A stretch of DNA of 22,931 nt from Lunasporangiospora selenospora (Eukaryota; Mortierellomycota; Mortierellomycetes; Mortierellales; Mortierellaceae): the NCBI GenBank assembly GCA_015680635.1, contig JAABOA010000079.1:1-22931 (forward strand), in the 5' to 3' direction. Positions within the stretch are counted from its first letter, which is position 1; every line of letters starts with the position of its first letter. Under the pieces are notes generated by a model, which did no database searches, had not been told where the DNA came from, and saw only the letters and a list, made by a program, of their open reading frames with translations. Shown here in pieces: positions 11,042 through 21,296 of this stretch. The position numbers and the translations under genes were made by a program.

Positions 11042-11050
11042 NNNNNNNNN
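11042..11050. other. Assembly gap (nine N)
   Basis: Nine undetermined bases directly follow the TCAC tract. The true length of this spacer is therefore unknown. No gene is interrupted. Confidence 0.98.
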
Positions 11051-11291
11051 GCGACTGAATATCAACATCGCGATACAGACTCCTTTTTGCCAACTGAGAG
11101 AGTGAATGAGCTTGACCCATATACCTCTATGAAACGGACAACTAGATCATGTCTCTAACCCATCTATCTTTTTATAATATATTCCAGTATTCCTGCAAAT
11201 TAATGGGGTAAGGAGGACTCAAATGACAATAGGAAGCGGGTGGGTTATTTTATGTGTGCGTTTGTGCGTCCCGTCTTTCCTGATAGTCGCT

Positions 11292-14110
11292 TCACTTTTG
11301 TACAATAGGCATCGGAGGATCGGTCTTGATCTCGTCCACAAAACTCCAGTCCTCGTCGTCTAAAAAGTCCAGTTGTAACTGACTCAAGGTGGGCATTGCC
11401 TGATGCAGTTGTGATAACTGCATTTGCTCTTGCTCCATCATCTGTAGCCGGAGTCGTCGCTGTTCCTCTAAAATCCCTTGTATCTGACCCTCTGAAGCTC
11501 CATTCAGCGATTGACTAGAGCCCTGAGCACTGCCTTGGCCTTGCACGTGTTGTTGCACTTGTTGGTTTCTGAGATGACTTTGGAATGTGCTAAGCTGATG
11601 TGCTTGCTGCTGATGGTCTTGGCGCATAGTAGTTTGCTGCAGGTTCAATGAGAGCTGTTCTACTTGTGAATGACCATTACCAAACCCTTCGGGCAGGACT
11701 GACTGGTTGACAAGCCCCGTCTGGGCGTTGGTCAGGCTGAGATCCATGCCCATATCATCCGCACTCATCCCCGCACCCATACTTGTATCCATGCCCAAAT
11801 CCATGCTCAGTCCAATGTCTGCAAGATAATGTCCGTCTCTGTTCAGGGCCATTTCAAGCTCTAATTCATCCTTTAACACCCTTGCTTGTGATTCACCCAC
11901 AAATTTGCACATGTCCTGGAAACAGTCGGCACAGTCTACCGTTGGTCGGCCACAGCCACAGCCACAAATGAGTACTCCAGTTTCACTCAAAAGGGTTGGG
12001 TGTTGCATCCTTGCTGCCTCTACCTCAGCTCCAGGGAATCCCATTACTGCTTGCCGGGCATCGTACTCCATGCCATATTGACCAATCAAACTTAAGGCTT
12101 TGGAAAGGTTGATCGCTTGATGTCCGGAGGCGCCGCCCGAAGCATTTGAATGACCATCCATCGCAGCCTTCGCCATCTTTGAACCACAGCAGGAGCCTCC
12201 TTGTGCGTTTCTATTGAGCTGGGTATTCGCAGCGCTTGATTCAGGCGCAACCACATTTACGACAGGTGACTGTGAGGCGAATCCTGAAACGTACGATGCA
12301 TGGTTATTAGGATAGGCGAGGCAGCCAGGACAAGCACACATCTCTCCACAGCAGCACATGCTCGCTGAGACGGCACAGCCACAACCACTCATATCTGCTC
12401 CTTCCTGACCAGCGTCGCTCCTGCCAGCAGAAGTCGACTGGGGAGGTGCAGTGGGGGTCGGTGAGTCGGTAGCGTTGCTAGGACGGCAACAGCTCTTGGA
12501 GGTGGAAGGTGTTGAGGTAGGGAACTGCTGCTGACTAGCCGAGCACGAGCCATTGGCAGTCGGGAAGGCAGTCGTCAGCTGTGGAGGTAACGAAGGCGAA
12601 TCTGTTGAGAAATTAGAGAGTGCTGTATAAAGTGATCCTACGTCATCGGCCGAGGCTGTAGGATGGATCGATGAGGAATGACTGCTTAAACTAACGATAC
12701 GCAAGGTGTCTGCGTCCACAAGTTCGTCAGAGGCATTGCTCATCGCATAGTCTGGCAGAGTTTGAGGATAGTACGAGTAAGTCGAAGGTGTGCTGTACTG
12801 ATCACTGTCATAGTCCGAGGAGCTTGCATAGTCGAAGCATAGGTGAGATTGCATTTGTAGTTGGGGGTTGCTTGTCGAGGAGCCTGGACCATAAGTCAGA
12901 CCTCCTGTGACCGGAAGAGAGGGCATGAGTTGTGCATAGGTGGAGGCCTCTCCCTGAGTCATGCCGATAAATGGACTTCCAACACCAACACTAGAGGAAG
13001 AACTAATACTGCCATCAGGGCTTTGAGCGGGCTGCGCACTCTGTGCATAAAGTGCGATAGCTTTTGGTGAGGAAGAGTCCCGAGGAAGGATGAGTAGCCC
13101 TGGTTTGCCAAGGTCAAGCGACGTTGCACTTCGTTGGTGCTTTACTTGAAAGGTCTTGAAGACGGTCGAAGGTGAAGTACTCTTCCCGGGCTTGACAACA
13201 ATATGACCACCGCGATCACGGCAACAAGTGCAAACCTTGCCTTCCAAACAACCACACGAGTATCCTGCATGACAGTAAGATGGCGTATGGCCGATAAACA
13301 ATCACGACAATCAAGATAAATGAGAGCAAAGTGAGCGGGGGAGTCAAACCAAGCCATGCGTTAGAAAGAACTTTTTTTTGTCAAAGGAAAAGTTCACATC
13401 TTTCGAAACCATGCGACAAAGAGCAAGTTTCCGTGCTTTCCATACCTGCAGCAGGCGACGAGATATCCGTGGATCCCGTGCCTTCAGCAGACATTGCATC
13501 CCCGATGTCAAAAGGTCGACCATCATGAGAAAGTGACTTGGTGCGTTGGACACCATTGACCATCGCAGATGTGGCTAATAACAAAAATTGAGATAATAGA
13601 AATTAACACCCTTGCCCAATAACAGTCCGAGCACGCAGCAAACCAAGACCGAGAATGACTCGGCATTTTCGAGACAAGAACCAAAGAATGAGAACTTTAC
13701 CATCCTCCCGACCACAAATGCATTTCACATGCACTTGTTTTGCTTTTCGCAACTCCTTGCAATGCTGGCATTGTGTTGCAGGACGACCTTTCTTCTTGAT
13801 CTCATGTAGTGGTCGTTCACTATTGTCATTGCCATTGAAGGAATCAGGGACCAATAAGACAGATGGGCTTATTAAATGGCTCACATTGCACACCTTGATT
13901 TTAAGACAAAAGACAGCGGAGAAATTTCCCCTTCATTCTTTCCTTCTACCTCTACTTACCCATGGTTACAGGTCGTCGACCGATGGCCCTTGATGCAGGT
14001 TGCACTATTGAAAGATGTGTACATGTGAGAAGTCTGCACGAAATAGCCTGGTGCGATATAGATTTCCGATAGTCATACCAGGCGAACTTTTGGCCATTCA
14101 CAAAAACCAT
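11292..14110 (-). CDS. Copper-fist transcription factor (Ace1/Mac1/Cuf1 type)
   Basis: Copper-responsive DNA-binding regulator. Exons in transcript order: 14110-14079, 14004-13960, 13819-13701, 13574-13446, 13264-11292, giving 2298 nt and 765 aa. Residues 1-45 form a complete copper fist: zinc ligands C11, C14, C23, H25 at the same numbering as yeast Ace1, and KGRP at 36-39, the minor-groove motif. C43, C46, C59 and C61 continue the Cys pairs. Three further clusters follow: YSCGCLEGKVCTCC at about 110-123, CGCAVSASMCCCGEMCACPGC near 402-422, and CGCGCGRPTVDCADC near 545-560, with a CC pair near 465. The middle one resembles the C-x-C-G-x2-C-x-C-P-G-C sensor motif of Mac1/Cuf1, but the closing His is six residues away. 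The rest is low-complexity Ser/Gln/Pro/Met; the last 35 residues are acidic and aromatic, like an activation region. Whether it turns on copper uptake or detoxification cannot be told. Confidence 0.92.
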
Positions 14111-15169
14111 GTTGTCAGACTGGAGTGCGGGATGCGTTGTATACTGATGTTGTTAATAGAATTAGGTAGAGATTGGCTGGCAATACCCAATGATGGATGT
14201 TAAGAGTTCTGTTGGAGGAGACGGTGGCTGCGGTGGTGAAGGAGGAGGATGGCGAGACCAGTAGGCGAGGAGAGCGATATACAACTGAAGGCAGGGATGG
14301 CAGGCAAGCAGCCTACAGTGTACACATCGATCTTGAAGGAGGAGCAATGATCAACAACTGAATAGGCAAGGGGGAAGAAGCAGAGTAGAACGGCAGAGGA
14401 ACCCAGAAGAGCCTTGCCAGCGCGGATTTAGCGGCCTACCACAGGGTGACCAAGCTGGCCCGTCTTGAGTTTACCCTTAAGTTACTCTTCCTATTCTTCT
14501 CCCTCAACTGTCTTGATCCTAAAAATCCATTTTTTAATTCGCTCAACCGTCAACTATTGCCCTCTGGTTCTGGTGCAGATTGCCAGCATTGGTTATATCA
14601 TTCGATGCCAAGTTGACTCAGAAAAGTAGTACAAGCTGCATATGCATTGCAACGCTTAGTCATACACATGCCAACAATGTAGTACGTATCCATCTACAGT
14701 AACCACCATTGTAAATGACCACCATTTTCGGGATTCCTGTCCAGTTCTAACACCGGAACGGATAGAGCTTCTAAGGTTATGTGTGTAGTCAGAGTAAGCA
14801 CAAGGATTTTTACTCACTACAGAGCAAGAAGCAGCCAACAATATTGTTAGCGACATTAGCTTTACCAGCAGCAGTGCAGCTACCTCCCACATCCCACTCC
14901 TCTTTATTTTCAGCTTGATAATTGGCATCGAAAAAGAACCCAGGTGCTTCTATTCTAAATTTTTGGAGGCATAGTGATACTTTATTTCAACGAACATCTT
15001 GCTTGCCTCGGCGGGACGCTTCGTTCCGAAGACATAAACAATATGAACCGCATCCTACATTCTACAGGATTTAATTCAAAGGATACGTGATGAGAATTGT
15101 GAATGGTCAAGCTCAGATAATCAAGAGGTAGGAAGCTACTTCGACTACTATCTCACCTTGGCTAGGAGC

Positions 15170-15191
15170 GCGCCAAGAGAGCGCCAAGAGA
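15170..15191. repeat. Exact 11-bp tandem duplication
   Basis: GCGCCAAGAGA occurs twice head to tail. It may be chance or a duplicated regulator site in the shared promoter region. Confidence 0.8.
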
Positions 15192-15364
15192 GAGAAAGTT
15201 GGTTGTCAAGCTCTAGAACTGCGGTGCTATCAAGACAAGTCAAAAATCTTACCTTAAGATCGAGTCAGGCAAATCAAGATCTCTAATAGTCCTCAATTGT
15301 ACCATCAGGCCAGGGCGATATGGCGGATTGAGGCATAGGTCGAAGAGTCGATTTTAGTCAAAGG

Positions 15365-15429
15365 TTATATAGAGATAAAGGTACAGCAACAAAACATCAT
15401 CTTTGGCCCCAAAAAATCCGGTGACGTAA
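15365..15429 (+). promoter_or_regulatory. Putative Ran core promoter: TATA-like and ATF/CREB-like sites
   Basis: TTATATAG at 15365-15372 and TGACGTAA at 15422-15429, a match to the bZIP ATF/CREB half-palindrome type, lie 125-190 bp before the Ran start codon. A pyrimidine-rich leader follows, as is common for highly expressed fungal genes. Function is inferred from sequence match only. Confidence 0.35.
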
Positions 15430-15552
15430 ATGACTACTTTTTTTCAGCGGAAAGGCCAAATGAACTGACTGCAAAATAAAAAAAAAGAACCAGCACAATC
15501 TTGATCTCTCCTGCTCTCTTTCTCTGCCCCATACACCAATCTCGCATTCATC

Positions 15553-16928
<1,376 letters not shown>

Positions 16929-17385
16929 AGGATCTTTGGAATAAAAATATGCCGTCGGGCACATTGCGTTTTGTAACCTCTCTCCACAATCTTTACATCA
17001 TCAACATCCCTTTTTTTTGTTTTTTATTCACACTATTCACTTTTGTTCGCCTTTTTTGTTCGTCTCTTTCCACCTCCCCTCCCCACCTCGCTCACTCCTA
17101 CCCTCCCCCTCTATCTCCGCCATTACCACCATCACCTCCTACATAGCACCTTTATTTCTATTAAAAGCCTGATACAATTTTCCCTCAACTTGGACTTAGT
17201 TGAACAGAAAAAAGGGAAAATGCTCTTCATTCGGTGGCAAACCACTGAGGCCAAGCCACCATCATTTCTCTTCAAAACTTGCTTTGCAAAAGACAATTGA
17301 ATCACGGACTCCATGAGGACAGCACCTAATGAATCCCATGCAATTGCTGAATCGATTCCACTAGTACCATTACCAGAACTTAATA
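16929..17385 (+). other. Pyrimidine-rich spacer between Ran and the ICE2-like gene
   Basis: The left part carries the Ran 3' UTR. About 17005-17150 is almost entirely T and C with few purines. The right part, about 17160-17385, is mixed and presumably holds the leader and promoter of the next gene. No coding exon is supported. Confidence 0.55.
16940..16945 (+). terminator. Poly(A) signal AATAAA of Ran
   Basis: AATAAA starts 11 nt after the Ran stop codon, followed by T-rich sequence from about 17008. Confidence 0.55.
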
Positions 17386-20300
17386 ATGGCAGGATTGGAA
17401 TCTTCAATACCACTAGCTACCTCGGAAGGGGGTTCTGGAGACGCTGCAGAGGGTAGCCGACCTGGCCATGGACGTGGTCGCGGTCGAGGACGTGGTCGAG
17501 GACGTGGACGAGGACCAGGAAGACCGCGTGGCTCGTCCCGCCGTGGAGGTAGGGGACGTGGACGTGGAACAGTCCAGAACCAGGACCAAAGGGATAGCCA
17601 GGACTTGCACGACTCAGATCACAGTGACCAAGAAAGGATATACAAGCCAAGCCAGGACGATAACGATAATCATTTGACAGACACTACCGACTCTACTTCT
17701 AATTCTTCCGAGTCCGAGTCTGGCTCTGATTCTGACAAAGCTTCAGATTCTAGGCTTGAAGATGAGAAAAAGGAACGTCTGCAGGAACCCAACCCCAGTA
17801 GAAGACACTCAAAATCGTCGACAGTGGTGGCGCCTGCAGGCCTTGATTCAAGAACAGATTTGATAAAACAGAGGAACAATCTGCAACCCCACACCATGGT
17901 AGAGCCATCAACTCAAAAAATGACTTCATCAGATCGATCCTTCTTCTCAGAGGATCTATTCAATCAAATTTCAGTTGGTGGCACTGGACGAATGGTGGGA
18001 ATATTTACTCAAAAAGCGCGGCAAGTATATGGTTCAATAGCATCCACAAATTCGGGAACTCTACTACCTGAGATTGAGGCTAACGGCGTAATGACAAGGA
18101 AGCGAAGGATGTCCAAGACACTTTTGTCAGGGTCGCCAAGCGCAAATATGCCATTATCGAAACTACGGGAGAAGAAGTCCAATGACCCGTCCAACATGGC
18201 ACAGACCGGCAACGCCTCTGCTCCAGCAGGTACCGCTACAGCAGCGGGGTCGACAGCTTCATCTGCCACAGCACCATTGCCAGTATCCAAGGCCTTTGAT
18301 ATCAACGAATTAGTGGCCTCTGTCAGCTCTTATGTACCAGAGATCGTCTCAGCATTACACAGTGCACAGATCAAGTCAACTCCTTCAAATGCAGCTCAAC
18401 ATCCAACCTCACAACAACAACAGCAGCAGCATCAACAGCAGTCGCAACCTTCTGGACTACTTGAATTGAAGCCCCCAGTCTCCTGGTTCCACCACCCATG
18501 CTTGCACTCGTATGACCACCGGTCTAGCCTTACCAGGGATGAACACCGCCGCTATCTAATGTATGAAGGGATTGTACGCGAACAGCACAATAACAAGCAC
18601 CTTCCACGTCTCAGCTCCGAGGACAGAGTACTATGGGCCAAACTGCAGGAACAGGTTGAGCATGAGCGCGCCCAAGTACGGATGTGGAATGCCAACATTG
18701 TGCGTCCAAGAATCACCAATCTTTTCAATCCTTCGATCCGGGCAGCATTGGAACCGAAATTTAGGAGAGCACGCGCTCGCGTGAGAGGAGAATACCCACA
18801 ATTCTATGACTTTGTGCAGGCAATCGGGCTGAGGTTGCCCGGGAATGCTTCTAAGGAGCCCGTGTTGATGAGAGCAAAAGTGGATGTCAGCCCAGCCATT
18901 GGGGGATCCACTGGGTTGACTGTCGAGCAATTGAATCGTGGACTGCTGAAGCGGATTGGAAAGGTCTGTCCTGTAGCGTTAGAGAAGCCAGTCTGGCCTA
19001 CAGATGAGAATGGTGTCCCTTTCGAGAAGGGTGTAGATGTAGATGGCCGGTATTGGTCCATGATAGGAACCCCTTCAATTACATCGACAGTAGCGGATGG
19101 ATCCAAATCACGATCGACGACTAAGGACCGACGTCGCGGAAAGATACCCGGAAAAAAGGCAACGCTGCCTGTCTCGACGGATACAATCGTGGGAGAGCTG
19201 GTCAAAGAGCACAATGTCCATATTTCGGTCGCTGCGAGTACATTGGTAGCATTGGTGAAAACCGTCCCAAGTCTTTCACCAGAGTGGGAAATCCCAGTCA
19301 AGGTTGTTATCGAGACTGACTCGAATGGTAAGAATTGTCAACCTCACCCAATCCTTGCCAAACAGGATTTCTTTGCACAGCCAACACAGTGCCAAGCGGC
19401 TCATACCCACGAATGTTTTACACCCAAATTTCAACTTTACTCAATAGGTCTGCAACAAAAACACATCTACATGGACAAGCCGTTAGTCTCCAAACGCATG
19501 TCAAAACTCGAGATGACCCAACAATTTTACGATGGCGCTCTCAAGAGACTGTCCTTAACCAACTCTGCATCCAAGGGCGTTGATGTTTTGTCCCCTGGCA
19601 GTAATATTCAAATCCCAAGTCATGAGTCGAGCCCTGTTGCAGCCACGACTGTGAATGGCACTCGTGCGGATCAGCCCCCTGTGGGTCAATTCCAAGGTAC
19701 CAGTTCAAGCACAGAGTCGAGTGACAAGTCTAAACAGCCTAACCAATCAACTCTTCGGGATTCAAGCAAAGATCAAGAGCTTCCCAAGACTGCCCCGACG
19801 GAAGGTCTAGAGGGCTCGAACAAGCTAGTAAAATCTGAGCTACCTTCCGACGATGTTGCGATGGAGGACGTCAGTATGAGCTCAAGTCCTCCAAAACGGA
19901 CGAACGAAGGGATGACTGATGTAACTATTGACACTCCAAGCGGGGAGTCTGAAGAAGATGGTGTCCTAGGATCCCTCTCTTCGAGTGACGATCGAGCCGA
20001 CAACTTTGAGTACTCGCTTTGGACTTTTGGTGATATTCGATTACTTGTTCGTAGCCGAATTCATGGATACCTCACCAACACAGTAAATTGCGATATCTTA
20101 TGGCCGTCTTTGTCTGAGAGCACTCTCTATCTCACGAAATTGTTTGATACTAACTGCGACCCTTCATATTTTTGTGTATTTCTTAGCGACCCTATCGACA
20201 AATCGTTCTCAAGTCTTTGCTCGATTTTGCGCCAGAGATTGGACCTTCCGAAATGTCCAAGACGGCTATGGCTGGCCTGTGGATGGCTACATGGCTGAGG

Positions 20301-21002
20301 GATGACAGACTCATTGCTGCCGGTCACTTGAATGTACCAAGAAATCAGTTTGCACGATACCCCGCACCTAGCCCTTATTTGACGGCAGATTCTATTCATC
20401 CAGAGAACCCTCTCCGAGCCACGTTCTGCGACCTACCCTCAATCCAGATTGAGGATGCAAGCCAGTTTCGTGTTCAAGAGAGGGATATTCATGAGTGGAT
20501 CAAGCCGAACATGCGAATGATTCATTATGTACTAGGGAAGCTTATGCACCTGGGACCAGGACAGTACCTCTTAGCTCACAAACGTCAGGACGTGAACGCA
20601 GTCCTCTATAGGGCAGCTACATCCGAGTCCAGTGAAGAAAAGGACAGGAGAGGCTCTTTGAGATCTGCCTCAGCTCCAACTTCTGGCGCTTCGACAAACA
20701 CAGCAGTGACTGCTCGTGGTCAATATGATTTACATGCTGCGCACGAAGAGTCGCCACAACTGACCAGCGATGAAGGGGGAGGAGCGGTTGAAGGGATCAC
20801 ACCTTTGGACGATGACCAGCTGTTGCTCAAGTGGATCGGAACTCCTGACCAAATCTATGGGACATTTCCATATAACGAGAACGAGCCAACCCCCAAGATC
20901 CGCAAGCCTAGTCATAGTTCACAAGCTGGAAAACAGGCAGGGCGAGGTCGTGGTCGCGGTCGTGGCCGTGGTCGTGGTCGGGGAACCCAGGCGAATGAAT
21001 AA
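17386..21002 (+). CDS. Little elongation complex subunit 2-like protein (ICE2/NARG2)
   Basis: In animals ICE2 works with ICE1 and ELL to support snRNA transcription by RNA polymerases II and III. Exons: 17386-19327, 19448-20082, 20187-21002, giving 3393 nt and 1130 aa (human ICE2 about 980). Residues about 835-1005 match the NARG2 C-terminal domain in order: YSLWTFGDIRLLVRSRI (animal form has LLLLIRCSV), then a LW-x2-TWL-x11-GHLNVPRNQF block, then HYVLGKL-x6-GQYLLAHKRQDVNAVLYRA (human reads HILKKL, then SYLLSHAAEDSSLLIYKA). A second conserved-looking block begins at WFHHPC (about 367) and contains LTRDEHRRYL and LSSEDR. The N-terminus is an Arg-Gly array with an AT-hook-like GPGRPRG (29-62), then Ser/acidic low complexity and a Gln run (about 344-356); the C-terminus has seven GR pairs (1111-1125). 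Intron 2 is confirmed by the frame change; intron 1 is 120 nt and open in frame. The family call rests on remembered motif order. Confidence 0.82.
17464..17571 (+). repeat. Arg-Gly coding repeat, N-terminal array of the ICE2-like protein
   Basis: GGTCGT/GGACGT-type hexamers encode alternating Gly-Arg across residues about 29-62, broken by GPGRPRGSS. Third bases vary, so the array is kept at protein level and is not a fresh expansion. Confidence 0.85.
19328..19447 (+). other. Intron 1 of the ICE2-like gene, 120 nt, open in frame
   Basis: GTAAGA donor after the first base of a Gly codon and a CAATAG acceptor. Removal joins ETDSNG to LQQKHIYMDKPL, which resembles the IDKPL segment of ICE2 proteins. 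The interval is a multiple of three with no stop, so an unspliced message would add 40 residues containing several Cys and His. Confidence 0.75.
20939..20985 (+). repeat. Arg-Gly coding repeat, C-terminal array of the ICE2-like protein
   Basis: Seven Gly-Arg pairs plus a Gly (residues 1111-1125), written mostly as GGTCGT and GGTCGC hexamers. It ends five codons before the stop. Confidence 0.85.
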
Positions 21003-21003
21003 A
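20998..21003 (+). terminator. AATAAA overlapping the ICE2-like stop codon
   Basis: The TAA stop at 21000-21002 lies within AATAAA. It may be chance. If used, the 3' UTR would be very short, which would suit the 294-bp gap to the next gene. Confidence 0.3.
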
Positions 21004-21296
21004 TCCAACGAAAATTGTGGCGCAGCTCGTGCTAGGAATGAGAGAAAAGAAGTAGGACAAAAAAAAGTCCATTCAAAGAGCAGACATGATGCATTCCTCA
21101 ACACTTGACTCTTTACCAGGATTCATTCAACCTCGGCCAAACTCAACCTTGCATAAACAAGGAGAAAAGAGTGTTCGAAACGAAAAAAAGCTGAAGAACT
21201 GTCTGCAGAGGAGAACGGAGAAGAATACGATACAACTTATTCTATATTGTCTCTCTCTCCCCCAACAACACCCGCAGAAAATAAGAAGAGAACACC

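Larger units (their letters stand above)
10513..11291. other. Spacer holding the chitin deacetylase promoter and the copper-fist 3' region
   Basis: No coding exon is supported. It holds the TATA box, the TCAC/CA microsatellite, and a 9-base gap. The minus-strand 3' UTR of the copper-fist gene occupies the right side; no exact AATAAA is seen there, only AT-rich stretches at about 11168-11185 and 11245-11255. Confidence 0.6.
14111..15552. promoter_or_regulatory. 1.4-kb divergent promoter region between copper-fist gene and Ran
   Basis: The copper-fist gene starts leftward at 14110 and Ran rightward at 15553. No coding exon is supported. The left 150 bp are purine-rich on + (pyrimidine-rich as a leader of the minus-strand gene). 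An intron-like segment on the minus strand lies at 14817-14865. An exact 11-bp duplication sits at 15170-15191. On the Ran side are TTATATAG (15365-15372), TGACGTAA (15422-15429) and a CT-rich leader (about 15505-15530). Confidence 0.5.

Noticed and set aside
14656-14928. Small secreted-peptide-like frame of 90 codons, minus strand
   Set aside because: The hydrophobic stretch overlaps a good intron-like signal, the start context is unremarkable and no domain or homologue is recognised.
17464-17571. Fibrillarin or GAR1-type GAR domain
   Set aside because: The array lacks the Phe-Gly spacing of GAR domains and no methyltransferase or GAR1 core follows; the protein has an ICE2-type C-terminus.
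20217-21002. Second gene after the 970-codon open frame
   Set aside because: A phase-0 intron (20083-20186) joins the two, and the joined sequence spans one NARG2 C-terminal domain.
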